A DNA stretch of 64,000 nucleotides, taken from CAYFZO01 sp965223735 (GTDB taxonomy: Bacteria > Pseudomonadota > Gammaproteobacteria > Poriferisulfidales > Oxydemutatoraceae). Below, one piece after another: positions 45,137-53,888 of the stretch. The translations under genes were made by a program, and so were the position numbers. Under the pieces are notes generated by a model, which saw nothing but the letters and a program-made list of their open reading frames with translations, made no database searches and was not told where the DNA came from. Position 1 is the stretch's first letter. The number at the start of each line of letters is the position of its first letter. Location of the stretch: the NCBI GenBank assembly GCA_965223735.1, contig OZ245010.1, positions 1,240,001-1,304,000 of the forward strand, written 5' to 3'.

Positions 45137-45777
45137 TGGAATAACCTGGGATTATAACCCCAAACGCCTGTTTCAGAGGGGGATTAACGCCGGCAAACGA
45201 AAGGTATAAATCAGCTTGTCTTGCCGAAACGCACCCGTTTGATGATCGCGGTTACTTCCCGGCAACGGCATCGTTCACCACCGAAGCGGGCGGCGGAATG
45301 TCACGCCCGCGAGAGTCGGCGGTCACCCCCCTGTATGAGACCACCACATAGACATCAGGGGCAGATGTCTGGCTAGCATTTGGAGGCAGTTTTATAGAAA
45401 CCCTTGAGGCGGAAACCGGTTTAATCAGACCAGAAATCCTTTATGTTTCTAACCTCATGCCCGGCGGTGAACAACCTTGGGGGCAGCCCATTGAATTCCG
45501 GTATGGGGAAACCCCGTAAACCCTGTGTGCAACCCGTGTGCAAGCATCCAGCCGCCGGGGAGAAAAGAAGCAATAAATTATTGATAAATATGGTTTATTC
45601 TATCTTCCGCGCTTGTTTCCCTCACCCGTCCGACCACTTTCATGTCGGCTGACCGGCGCTTGAGGATTGTCCAGAAGCGGGCGGGGCCGCCGCAATGGCC
45701 CGGCAGGAACCTCAAGGCAGAGAAACCGCCGACGAGGACACCAGGGTAGCAAATGTCGCAATAATCGGGTAGGAAAC
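45137..45777. other. 640-bp gap between gyrB and recF with a possible gene fragment
   Basis: On the minus strand, 45252-45440 is open without a start and reads like a C-terminus (SGLIKPVSASRVSIKLPPN, APDVYVVVSYRGVTADSRGR, DIPPPASVVNDAVAGK). I do not recognise it; it may be a gene remnant. An AT-rich patch lies at 45570-45605. No other feature is supported. Confidence 0.3.
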
Positions 45778-46878
45778 TCAGGCAGAGAAGCGCCCGTGTT
45801 CCATGTGGAACATTTTCGCTTCACCGCGCGGGACCAACCCAGGGACCTGATCGGTCGCCGTCACGAAAATCTGCTGCCGCGTGCCTTCCAATCCCTCCAG
45901 CAGCCAGCGGCGGCCGTGCGCGTCAAACTCAGCGGCCAGATCATCGACCAGAACAACGCAATGCCGACCGCTCAGTGCAGTGAACAGCCGCACCTGGGCC
46001 AACAGGAGCAGGGCGGCAATGCTTTTCCGTTGCCCCTGCGATGCTCGCTCGCTCGCCGGCATCCCTTCCCAGAACAGGCGCAAGGTGGCCCGGTGGGGGC
46101 CTTGACGGGTATAGCCGACTTGGCGATCGCCTGCCTCGGCCTCGTCCAGCACCTCCAGAAAAGCCTTCCCATCCGCCCACCCCCGGGCATACCGGATACC
46201 CAGTGGAAACCCCAGAGAGGTCGCCATGGCCTCAACCTCGGCAATCAATTTTCCGGCATAGTCGCTGCGATCTGAATCCAGGGTTTCCGCCCGCTCCGCC
46301 ATCTGACGGTTCCATTGCTTCAGTGCACCGCCTGGCGACGGATTGCGCAGCAACTCGTTGCGCTGGCGCAACGCCCGCCGGTACTCCTTCCATGCGTCAC
46401 GGAAGCTGTGTTTCACATGAAACACGCCCCAGTCCAGTCTGTTTCGCCAATGTCGGGCTTCGCTCTGGACGTGCCTTTGAGCGTCGGCATGAAAAGTGAT
46501 CACCGGCAACGCCGCCGCCATCTCAGCCTGTGACGAGATCTCCTGACCATCTATCCGTCCCCCTGTGTACCCCTCCCCGGGATTGCCTGCCCCCTCTGGA
46601 TCACTTGGGTTTCCGCTTCGGCCGCGCTGGGCACCAAGACGACGCCCATCCTTAAGCGTGGCTGAAATTATCAGGTGATTGCAACCTTCACGGATCAGCG
46701 CCCGGCTCAGGCGGGTGCGAAAAGTGCGCCCCCGCGACAAAAAGTCCACTGCTTCAAGCAGTGAACTCTTGCCAGCGCCGTTGTCGCCGAAAACAAAATT
46801 GATCCCGGGCCCAGGGGAAAGACTGATCGACTCGATGCTGCGGAAATTGACAGCGGTCAACTCATGCAACACCCGCAT
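45778..46878 (-). CDS. recF: DNA replication and repair protein RecF
   Basis: A 366-residue SMC-like ATPase. Walker A is NFVFGDNGAGKSSLLEAVDFL, the signature-like region is ASQGQRKSIAALLLLA, and Walker B VVLVDDLAAEFD. It loads RecA at gaps with RecOR. A glycine-rich insertion (GRSGNPSDPEGAGNPGEGYT, about residues 85-105) is longer than in E. coli RecF. It starts 38 bp after dnaN and is probably co-transcribed. Confidence 0.95.
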   Translation of the reverse strand: MRVLHELTAVNFRSIESISLSPGPGINFVFGDNGAGKSSLLEAVDFLSRGRTFRTRLSRALIREGCNHLIISATLKDGRRLGAQRGRSGNPSDPEGAGNPGEGYTGGRIDGQEISSQAEMAAALPVITFHADAQRHVQSEARHWRNRLDWGVFHVKHSFRDAWKEYRRALRQRNELLRNPSPGGALKQWNRQMAERAETLDSDRSDYAGKLIAEVEAMATSLGFPLGIRYARGWADGKAFLEVLDEAEAGDRQVGYTRQGPHRATLRLFWEGMPASERASQGQRKSIAALLLLAQVRLFTALSGRHCVVLVDDLAAEFDAHGRRWLLEGLEGTRQQIFVTATDQVPGLVPRGEAKMFHMEHGRFSA

Positions 46879-46916
46879 TGCCTTGGATGAAACTGTCGCC
46901 GGAAACTCGTGGGAAA

Positions 46917-48023
46917 CTATAACCGCAGCGGCATCACGACGTATTTCGTCGCCTCGCTGTCGCTTTCCCGGATCTGGACGGCGCTGTTGGGGTCTTTGAA
47001 CTCAAACAGCACCTGCTCGGACTCAACCGCGGCGAGCACCTCCCTGAGGTATTGCGGGTTAAACCCGACCTCAAACGGTTCCCCGTCATACTCAATCTCC
47101 TGCTCGACTTCCGCCTCATCCTGATCCGCGCGCGCGATCATTTTCAGCAGATTGTTGCTGAAACAAAGCCGCGTCGTTCCCTCCTCGGCCACCAGCGCCA
47201 TCGCCAGCGTCCGCCGAAGCACTTTGCTTTCCATGCTGATGACATGCGCAAAGTCGTTCGGTATCACGCGCTGATAGTCCGGGTATTTACTCCCCTCGAT
47301 CAGTTTCATCGTCATCGTGATCTCCCTGAACCTGGCACGCACCTGCTTCTCACCGACACCGATTGAAACCAAATCCTCCGACTGCGGCAGGATTCGGCTG
47401 AGTTCCTGGACCGCCCGGCGTGGAAGCACAACGCGCATGTCCTGATCCGCTTTGCGGGTTGGCTTGATCCGGCTGATCGCCAGCCGGTGGCCATCGGTAG
47501 CCACCGCAGACAAGTCGTCCCCTTCATTCGTCAGCAGTAGGCCGTTGAGGTAGTAACGCGCGTCATTCTGGGCCATTGAGAAAGACGTCTTTTCAAGCAG
47601 CTGATGCAGGTCGTCTGCGCGCACGTCCATCCGTGCTCCGGCGCCAACTTTCTCATCCAGCTCATCCATCAACGGGAATTGGTCAGCCGGCAAAGAACCG
47701 AACTTGAATTGGCTGCGCAGGGCCTTCACTTGTGTTTGGACCTCGTCGCAAATAAGCGAAATTCCATCACTTTCGCCGAAGTTATTGGAAATAAGGGACA
47801 GTTTGTCAGCCCGAACCAAAGCATTCCCGGGGTCATTCATCTTAGGACCGGCAATCTGAAAAACCAACTCGACCTCCTGGTCAGCGGCAGTGACGGAAAC
47901 CCCATCCTCCTCCTGGCGGAACAGCAGATGCTGTGTCGCCGGAAGGACACGAGAGGACTGGAGCGAACCTCGCAAGGCGGTAACAGCCACCTTCAAGGAA
48001 GAGTTGGAAATCGATAGTTTCAT
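46917..48023 (-). CDS. dnaN: DNA polymerase III beta sliding clamp
   Basis: A 368-residue clamp with three repeats. It begins MKLSISNSSLKVAVTALRGS and has VATDGHRLAISRIKP and the C-terminal YVVMPLRL that forms the partner-binding pocket edge. It is a ring-shaped dimer that tethers polymerase III. Typical length. An unusually wide 250-bp gap separates it from dnaA. Confidence 0.98.
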   Translation of the reverse strand: MKLSISNSSLKVAVTALRGSLQSSRVLPATQHLLFRQEEDGVSVTAADQEVELVFQIAGPKMNDPGNALVRADKLSLISNNFGESDGISLICDEVQTQVKALRSQFKFGSLPADQFPLMDELDEKVGAGARMDVRADDLHQLLEKTSFSMAQNDARYYLNGLLLTNEGDDLSAVATDGHRLAISRIKPTRKADQDMRVVLPRRAVQELSRILPQSEDLVSIGVGEKQVRARFREITMTMKLIEGSKYPDYQRVIPNDFAHVISMESKVLRRTLAMALVAEEGTTRLCFSNNLLKMIARADQDEAEVEQEIEYDGEPFEVGFNPQYLREVLAAVESEQVLFEFKDPNSAVQIRESDSEATKYVVMPLRL

Positions 48024-48273
48024 GGTTATCCCCTAGTTCTCATAAAGAAATAGTTTATCTTTTTGTTGTTGTTTGGATCTGTTTTCTGTTGATTTCCAGA
48101 CTTTGCCTTCTGTTTCCTTTCCCTTTTTGTCTGTGATCCTGCTGCTTTCCTGTGACTTGTTTCTGCACAACGCCTACCCGTGGGTTTGCTCCCACTTTAC
48201 ACACATCCTGTTGTGCGGAGGTTTCCGCGCAACAGGATCAGCCTTACCTGTTGGCGCATTCTCCTCGCCGACA
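48024..48273. promoter_or_regulatory. dnaA-dnaN intergenic region: T-rich stretch and 15-bp hairpin
   Basis: 48040-48170 is strongly pyrimidine-rich on the + strand (many TTT/CTTT runs) and may carry the dnaN promoter or an easily melted region. 48205-48219 pairs with 48224-48238 in a 15-bp stem (one G-T) with loop GGTT. TTATCCCC near 48032 is a weak DnaA-box match. The gap is wider than in most gammaproteobacteria. Confidence 0.45.
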
Positions 48274-49599
48274 TCACTGCTGCATAGTGCGCAGCAACAG
48301 GAGATAGTCTTTCTCTATCTGCGGATCCTCCTTTTTCAATTTAACCACTTTACGGCAGGCATGAATGACGGTTGTGTGGTCTCTTCCGCCAAAATCCCGC
48401 CCGATTTCCGGCAGGCTGTGTGAGGTGAGTTCTTTCGCCAACGCCATGGCGATTTGTCGTGGGCGGACGATGGACCGTGAGCGCCGTGGGGAGGTCAGGT
48501 CGGAGACGCGCAGGCGGTAGAAGTCGGCGACTGTCTTTTGTATGTTGGCGATGGTTGTCTGTCGGCGGTGCGCCGCGAACAGATCGGCCAGCGTGGTTTT
48601 TGCAAACTCCAGCGTGATCTTCCCTCCGGAAAATTGCGCGTTGGCGACGACACGCCGCAGCGCCCCCTCGAGTTCGCGCACATTCGACCGCAGTTGCTTC
48701 GCCATGAAGAACGCAACATCCTCGGGCAGGTTGTAGTTCAGTTGCTCGGCCTTGCTTTCCAGAATGGCGACACGGGTTTCAAGTTCCGGTGGTTCAATCG
48801 CCTGAGCTAGCCCCCAGCCGAAACGCGACTTGAGGCGCTCCTCCAGTCCCTCAATATCTTTGGGGTAGCGGTCACTGGTGAGCACGATCTGTTGGCCCTT
48901 TTCATGCAGTGAATTGAACGTATGAAAAAACTCCTCCTGCGTTTGTTTTTTTCCGACGAACATGTGCACGTCATCAATCAGCAGTACGTCAACCGAGCGG
49001 TAGCATTCCTTGAAGCGGTCGATTTTCCCAAGTTTGATTGCCGCGACCATTTCTGCAACGAAGCGGTCGGAGTGGAGGTAGGTTACTTTTGCGTTTGGTC
49101 TTTGTTTGAGGATTTCGTTACCGAGCGCGTGCATCAGGTGCGTTTTGCCGAGACCGACTCCGCCGTACAGGAACAGCGGGTTGAATGTCTTGCCGGGGTT
49201 CGCTGCAACTTGCAGCGCGGCGGCGCGTGCCATCTGATTGGACTTGCCTTCGACGAAAAGCTCAAATGTATATTCGGGGTTCAGCCGGTTCGGGACCGCG
49301 GGGGCTGCCGCGTTGCCGGGTGTAACTGATTGATTTTTTTCTTTTTCTATCGGTTCGGATGAACCGATTTCGAGGCGCGGTTCAATGTCCTGCGACCGCA
49401 GTCGAATGAGTGCCGCACGGATTTTGTCCATGCAGTTTTCGTTGATCCAGTTCAACACGAACTGGTTGGGAGCGAACAAACGCAACTCGCCGTTTTCCCC
49501 CAGCGTTGCCTGTATAGGACGTATCCATGTGTTAATTTCTTTCTCCGGTAAAATGAACGTCAGTTCCTTGACGCATTCTTCCCAGAGCAGATTGTCCAT
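48274..49599 (-). CDS. dnaA: Chromosomal replication initiator DnaA
   Basis: A 441-residue AAA+ initiator. Domain I starts MDNLLWEECVKEL, the linker is short, Walker A is LYGGVGLGKTHLMHALGN, Walker B VLLIDDVHMFVGK, and domain IV has the DnaA-box motif DFGGRDHTTVIHACRKV. It melts oriC. ATG 49599 fits the conserved N-terminus. Divergence from rpmH places the origin on the upstream side, in 49600-53288. Confidence 0.98.
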   Translation of the reverse strand: MDNLLWEECVKELTFILPEKEINTWIRPIQATLGENGELRLFAPNQFVLNWINENCMDKIRAALIRLRSQDIEPRLEIGSSEPIEKEKNQSVTPGNAAAPAVPNRLNPEYTFELFVEGKSNQMARAAALQVAANPGKTFNPLFLYGGVGLGKTHLMHALGNEILKQRPNAKVTYLHSDRFVAEMVAAIKLGKIDRFKECYRSVDVLLIDDVHMFVGKKQTQEEFFHTFNSLHEKGQQIVLTSDRYPKDIEGLEERLKSRFGWGLAQAIEPPELETRVAILESKAEQLNYNLPEDVAFFMAKQLRSNVRELEGALRRVVANAQFSGGKITLEFAKTTLADLFAAHRRQTTIANIQKTVADFYRLRVSDLTSPRRSRSIVRPRQIAMALAKELTSHSLPEIGRDFGGRDHTTVIHACRKVVKLKKEDPQIEKDYLLLLRTMQQ

Positions 49600-50293
49600 T
49601 GTGAAATTTGCCTGATGGTGTTTTTGTTCCGGTGCGGGATTTGATTCACTTTACCAATCTTTTCCCCATAGTCAACAGGCAAGATCAGGCGGTTATTTTT
49701 ACCGGTTGTTTGGTACGCGTAACCGAGCGAGTGAAAGAAACAAAAATGGAGAGTGTTGCATCGGGCGGCTCAAGCAGACCAGGAAGCTTGCGTCCAACAC
49801 CGGCACGCGGTGAACTTTCAGGGAATTATATCTTGTTTGCCCTACGAAATCCTCTGGGATCATGCCAATAACAGCCGACATAATGAGCCGCGACACCTTC
49901 CGTTTTATCTGTATCCGTTTGAAACCAGATCGGTGCACATCAAACTTTAAGCCGTAATGAGGTGTGTTTTGGCATTAAGCCCATTGCTGCGCTGGAGAGT
50001 TGAATCCACTGATAAAATTGCGTTCAATTCTGACCCCCCTGAATTGATTGAGCGAAGCAATGAAACCCGAAGCCGGACCGCCTGTGCCGTCGACTGATCG
50101 CGGGGGCCGATCTGCCCCGGTGCCTGCCCGCGGGGCGTCACGCTAACCAACAACGCCGACCGGTGACTAGCACGTCAACTTCGGGATCACCCTGGGGGGC
50201 TTTGTGCAAGCTGGCAATCAAACCGGGAAATGGTGATGGTGATACAGTTGTAAGCCAATGCAGCCTTATTTCCATCCAGGGAGGGTTCTTCCA
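49600..50293. other. dnaA upstream region, expected origin area
   Basis: This 690-bp gap has no gene that I can support. TTTTCCCCA near 49663 is a weak DnaA-box match; I see no cluster of TTATCCACA boxes here by eye. It contains repeat A (49893-49955). The oriC position is therefore inferred only from gene order. Confidence 0.35.
49893..49955. repeat. 63-bp direct repeat, copy A
   Basis: The stretch from ACACCTTCCGTTTTATCTG to ACTTTAAGCCGT recurs at 53054-53116 with 56 of 63 identical bases; all seven differences are transitions. The two copies bracket the accessory genes between dnaA and rpmH. On the minus strand both copies encode similar peptides (GFKRIQIKRKV and GFKRAQIKRKV). Confidence 0.8.
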
Positions 50294-51316
50294 ATGATCA
50301 GAGCAATACATGCCGGATCAGGTTTATCCTGTGCTGTGAGGCGGTTATTGTCGCCAACAAGTCATCAGAGCCGGTTGAAGCACCGGTTCTTCACGGCGCG
50401 TTCAATCACTGTACCGGCTTGCGGCACGTTGGTGCTGGCGGTGTTGCTGGCGGGTCTTCCGGCACACGCTCAGGCAGATCTCGCACCGGGCAAAGCTTTT
50501 CGGGACTGCGCCGTTTGCCCGGAGATGGTGGTGGTACCCGGCGGGCGTTTCCGTATGGGGGACCTTCAGGGTGGCGGTGATGACGACGAAAAGCTGGTGC
50601 ATACGGTCACCATCAAGTCTTTTGCGGTGGGCAGATATGAGGTCACATGGGCTCAATTTGCGGCGTTTGCGAATGCACGCGGCTACGATCCGCGCGGATG
50701 TTATGAATGGCACGAGAAGGACAAGAGGGGGTGGCGTGAAACAGCGAAGGTCGACTGGCGCAACAGCTCCGTTCGTTCGGAGAGAGAGGGCAAAGACTTC
50801 GTCCTCAACTACTCGCCGCGAGACCCTGTTTTCTGTGTCAGTTGGGATGATGCCCAAGCCTATATCAGATGGCTGAACGAGGAGACGGGCGAGCGGTATC
50901 GCCTGTTGACGGAGGCGGAATGGGAGTATGCGGCGCGAGCGGGGACTGAGACCCTGTATCATTTCGGCAACAGCGAGGCGTCGCTTCGCGGGAATGCCAA
51001 CTGTGGTGAAAGTGTATGCGCTGACGGTTTTGAGCGGACGGGTGTGGATACGACTCTACATTGGAAACTTACTCGCTCCGACGTGTCTCCGGTGGGGAGT
51101 TTCGGTGCGAACGCATTCGGTTTGCACGACATGCACGGGAATGTATGGGAGTGGGTGGAGGATTGCTGGCATGGGGATTACAGGGGGGCGCCTGTCGACG
51201 GCAGTGCCTGGACGCACGATTGCTCTGATGTCGGGGATAGTAAGGGCGTCGGGATTCGCGTGCTTCGCGGCGGCCGCTACTTCAATGGCGGGTTCCGGTT
51301 GGCTCAGGACTTATGA
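50294..51316 (+). CDS. Secreted formylglycine-generating-enzyme (FGE/sulfatase-modifying factor) domain protein with shortened C-terminus
   Basis: A 340-residue protein; ATG 50294 follows AGGGAGGG at good spacing. A signal peptide ends around AGLPAHAQA. The FGE-sulfatase fold is clear: MVVVPGGRFRMGDLQGGG, GRYEVTWAQFAAFANA, PVFCVSWDDAQAYIRWL, RLLTEAEWEYAARAGT, PVGSFGANAFGLHDMHGNVW. The C-terminus reads RVLRGGRYFNGGFRLAQDL, whereas family members usually have about 20 more residues between RGG and GFRLA. FGE proteins of this type are frequent variable targets of diversity-generating retroelements, whose variable repeat lies exactly in that missing part. No reverse transcriptase is seen in the window. 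Confidence 0.85.
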   Translation: MIRAIHAGSGLSCAVRRLLSPTSHQSRLKHRFFTARSITVPACGTLVLAVLLAGLPAHAQADLAPGKAFRDCAVCPEMVVVPGGRFRMGDLQGGGDDDEKLVHTVTIKSFAVGRYEVTWAQFAAFANARGYDPRGCYEWHEKDKRGWRETAKVDWRNSSVRSEREGKDFVLNYSPRDPVFCVSWDDAQAYIRWLNEETGERYRLLTEAEWEYAARAGTETLYHFGNSEASLRGNANCGESVCADGFERTGVDTTLHWKLTRSDVSPVGSFGANAFGLHDMHGNVWEWVEDCWHGDYRGAPVDGSAWTHDCSDVGDSKGVGIRVLRGGRYFNGGFRLAQDL

Positions 51317-51365
51317 TCCCTTGGCGCTGGATACTTGAACCCTTGACGGCGAGCGTAAGCGAGCC

Positions 51366-51412
51366 CGCCGCCGTGAGGCGGCGCAACCCGCGCGTCAGCG
51401 CGGGAAAATTTT
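51366..51412 (+). terminator. Two tandem perfect hairpins, the second with an AAAATTTT tail
   Basis: CGCCGCC-GTGA-GGCGGCG (51366-51383) is followed 3 bp later by CCCGCGC-GTCA-GCGCGGG (51387-51404) and AAAATTTT (51405-51412). The second is a good intrinsic terminator for the FGE-like gene. Hairpins just after the variable repeat are a known feature of diversity-generating retroelements. Confidence 0.75.
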
Positions 51413-51416
51413 GGCG

Positions 51417-51900
51417 GGATCATGGCTGAAAGGACGCCCACCCCTCAACTGCCGCAAGCGGTGGAGCCCTGCCATCAGAGGAATTGCGTGCGCGCATCAA
51501 GACCGCAAAGAAAGTCCAGGCGGCATCGGGGTTCTCTGAGCCCGCCATGCGGGAAGGTGTCACACGGCTTCACTGAGCGTAACCCGGAAGAACACTTAAG
51601 AACCTGCCGGGCGCTATTGCAAACCCGCCTGCCAGAACTGCCCCGATCATCGTCCCGGTCATAAATGCTGCGTGCATTTCCACTCTCCCGCATCTTATCG
51701 GGCTCAAGGCAATCGCCATACAAATAATCATTCACGCGGTCAGCAGGTGGATCCAACTGAAATCACCTTGATTGAGTTCTCTTATCCGGAAAGATGGAAC
51801 AGTCACCGATGTCATTGCCAGCAACCGGCACCAACCGATCATGCGGTGCCGATCAGTTCCTTTTTCTGATGCAAGATTGATCGTGGTGAAGATAATTACC
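51417..51900. other. Non-coding or decayed stretch
   Basis: No complete gene is supported. A startless open stretch from 51429 reads PSEELRARIKTAKKVQAASG, then FSEPAMREGVTRLH, ending near 51575; it may be a coding remnant of unknown origin. Confidence 0.25.
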
Positions 51901-51934
51901 AAGGTCGGGGGTTCAAGTCCTCCCTCCGGCACCA
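51901..51934 (+). other. 3' fragment of a tRNA (T arm, acceptor strand and CCA)
   Basis: AAGGTC is followed by T stem GGGGG/CCTCC around TTCAAGT, acceptor 3' strand CTCCGGC, then ACCA. The matching 5' acceptor (GCCGGAG) and a D arm are absent upstream. Such tRNA tails are usual att-site copies left by integrated elements. Confidence 0.65.
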
Positions 51935-52067
51935 TCTACCAAGGGGAAGCGAGCGGCGGCTTGGCGGAACAGCGCCAGGTGGCGCCAATTCCGGGGATGC
52001 CCGGCGTGGCGGCGATGAAGAGGGTAGAGGATATCTGGATTTCCTTTTTATGCTGTCATCATATTGG

Positions 52068-52086
52068 AAGGATATATGGTATCCTT
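52068..52086. promoter_or_regulatory. Operator-like inverted repeat before the AbrB/PIN pair
   Basis: AAGGATA (52068-52074) and TATCCTT (52080-52086) form a perfect 7-bp inverted repeat with a 5-bp spacer, 27 bp before the antitoxin ATG. AbrB-type antitoxins usually autoregulate, so this is a candidate site. AAGGAGA just before the ATG is the ribosome-binding site. Confidence 0.5.
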
Positions 52087-52113
52087 ACTTGGTAGTTTGT
52101 AAGGAGAAACACA

Positions 52114-52338
52114 ATGATCGCCAAACTGACATCCAAGAATCAGCTGACCCTGCCCAAATCGATGGTCGCCGAGTTCCTGGGCACGGATTATTTCGACGTG
52201 ACCAAGGAAAGCGGGCGCATTGTATTGACGCCCGTGCGCCTGACCCGTGCCGATGCGGTCCGTTCCAAGTTGGCCGAACTCGGCATATCAGAGGCCGACG
52301 TGGCTGATGCCGTGTCATGGGCGCGACGGACGACTTAG
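52114..52338 (+). CDS. AbrB/SpoVT-like antitoxin
   Basis: A 74-residue protein, MIAKLTSKNQLTLPKSMVAE, with the swapped-hairpin AbrB signature (SKNQLTLPKS) and DYFDVTKESGRIVLTPV. The C-terminal helix LAELGISEADVADAVSWAR probably binds the toxin. It should neutralise the PIN ribonuclease encoded by the overlapping next gene and repress the pair. AAGGAGA precedes the ATG. Confidence 0.88.
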   Translation: MIAKLTSKNQLTLPKSMVAEFLGTDYFDVTKESGRIVLTPVRLTRADAVRSKLAELGISEADVADAVSWARRTT

Positions 52339-52751
52339 GTACGCCCCGTCTGGTACTTGATACCAACGTGCTGCTGTCGGCCTTGCTGTTTCCCGCCGGC
52401 GCCTTGTCCTGGCTACGCAATGCGTGGCAGTCTGGAAAGCTCACTCCGCTGGCCAGCCGCAGCACGACGGAGGAATTGCTACGGGTGCTTGCCTATCCGA
52501 AGTTCCGCCTGACTGGCGACGAGCGCGAGGATCTGCTGGCCGACTACCTGCCATGTTGCGAGACGGTTGTCGTGTCGGAGTCGCTGGACCTGCCGGCTTG
52601 CCGCGATCTTTCCGACCGGCCTTTTCTGGCATTGGCGCTGGCGGGCAGGGCGGATGCCCTGGTGACGGGGGACAATGATCTGCTCGTTTTAGCCCCGGAT
52701 TTTTCCGTTCAGATCCTCACTGCGGGTGCCGCCAGGGAAGCGTTTGCCTGA
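52317..52751 (+). CDS. PIN-domain toxin (COG1569-type)
   Basis: A 144-residue protein with the PIN fold: RLVLDTNVLLSALLFPAG (first Asp), TTEELLRVLAYPKF (Glu), SDRPFLALALAGRADALVTG (Asp) and DNDLLVL (Asp). It is predicted to be an Mg-dependent RNase. It overlaps the antitoxin by 22 bp. All four acidic residues are present, so it looks intact and active. Confidence 0.9.
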   Translation: MGATDDLGTPRLVLDTNVLLSALLFPAGALSWLRNAWQSGKLTPLASRSTTEELLRVLAYPKFRLTGDEREDLLADYLPCCETVVVSESLDLPACRDLSDRPFLALALAGRADALVTGDNDLLVLAPDFSVQILTAGAAREAFA

Positions 52752-53288
52752 GTCTTCGGGGTTCAAGGGGGGCCAAAGCCTTGGTTCCCCTTGCGCAATC
52801 GTCTTCATAACCACTTGCCATCAGGACCCGGAGAATAACTCCTTTTGGAGCAGTGACTTGTGAATACTTGCTGGCTCGCGAGTGGCAGAAGCGCGATTGA
52901 CACTGATTTCCTCTTGCCCGATCAAGAGAAAGCGAATGGTTTCTCGTAGAGGAACCTCCAGCGCACGTTCGCGCCACGGTGCGAACATAAAATGGCGCGC
53001 ATGTCGGCTTCCTTTTTGATCAGGCCAAGAAGCCCATATCTTTCTGGCCTCATACACCTTCCGTTTTATCTGCGCCCGTTTGAAACCAGGCCGACGCACA
53101 TCAAACTTTAAGCCGTGTAGTTTTATCACGCTTTCGGGAACGCTGCGCCGTGGCCACGGCCATAGACGGATGTGGCCGCAAGCGCATTTTATATGGGGGC
53201 TTCACAAACAAGCGGTTGACTCCAGCGGCAAACACGAGTATTTTGCGCCCGGCTCAGGCTCCGCATGAATGGCCACGAGGAACGCATA
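52752..53288. other. Gene-free stretch before rpmH, with repeat copy B
   Basis: No gene supported. It contains the second 63-bp repeat and TGTGAATAC near 52859 (a weak DnaA-box match). The rpmH promoter should lie in 53120-53280. Confidence 0.35.
53054..53116. repeat. 63-bp direct repeat, copy B
   Basis: The partner of 49893-49955, same orientation, 3161 bp away, 89% identical. Flanking sequence outside the 63 bp does not match. Confidence 0.8.
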
Positions 53289-53423
53289 ATGAAACGGACA
53301 TTCCAGCCCGGCAACCTCAAACGCAAGCGCACGCACGGGTTCCGCGCGCGTATGCGGACACGTGCCGGGCAGGCGGTTTTGCGCGCGCGCCGCAGGAAAG
53401 GCCGGAGCCAGCTCATACCCTGA
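53289..53423 (+). CDS. rpmH: Ribosomal protein L34
   Basis: A 44-residue highly basic protein. MKRTFQPGNLKRKRTHGFRA is the canonical L34 start, and it ends RRRKGRSQLIP. It is a large-subunit ribosomal protein and the first gene of the rpmH-rnpA-yidC-mnmE operon that diverges from dnaA. Confidence 0.98.
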   Translation: MKRTFQPGNLKRKRTHGFRARMRTRAGQAVLRARRRKGRSQLIP

Positions 53424-53486
53424 CGCCGGGGGGGCCTCCGGGTTTCATCATCCGGACTGGCGGGGAAGCGACGGCGGGACACTCTT

Positions 53487-53888
53487 TTGCATGACTTCAA
53501 AGCTCGCTTTGGGTGGCGGTACCGCCTGCACCGCGCCAGTGAATTCAAGGCTGTTTTCGCAGACAGGACGCACCGCCCGATCCGCACGCGGGCGTTCGCT
53601 GTTTACCGCCGCGACAATGACTGTGGGCACCCCCGGCTCGGGATCACGGTTTCCCGCCGGGCGGCCAGGAAAGCGGTTCACCGCAACCGCATAAAGCGGC
53701 GCATCCGGGAGACCTTCAGACAACAGCGACACGCGTTGCCGAATATGGACTTTGTGGTCACCTGTGCCGAACAGGTCAATGCGAAAGTGCCCTTCGTGGA
53801 AATGCCGGCGCGGTTGATGCAGGTCTGGCGCGAAGCCGCCCGCCAGGATGACCCCCGCGGAGACCGGACGGGAGCCTGCTGTGGCTAG
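53487..53888 (+). CDS. rnpA: Ribonuclease P protein component
   Basis: A 133-residue basic protein. It has RLHRASEFKAVFADR, RLGITVSRRAARKAVHRNRI and the RNA-binding KRRIRETFR of the RnpA "RNR" motif. It helps the RNase P RNA to mature tRNA 5' ends. Start TTG 53487 is chosen because no ATG or GTG in frame precedes the conserved region; this is uncertain. It overlaps yidC by 8 bp. Confidence 0.92.
   Translation: MHDFKARFGWRYRLHRASEFKAVFADRTHRPIRTRAFAVYRRDNDCGHPRLGITVSRRAARKAVHRNRIKRRIRETFRQQRHALPNMDFVVTCAEQVNAKVPFVEMPARLMQVWREAARQDDPRGDRTGACCG

Noticed and set aside
49600..53288. A defined oriC with DnaA boxes
   Set aside because: Only weak matches to TTATCCACA were found by eye; without skew or a box search a precise origin cannot be claimed.
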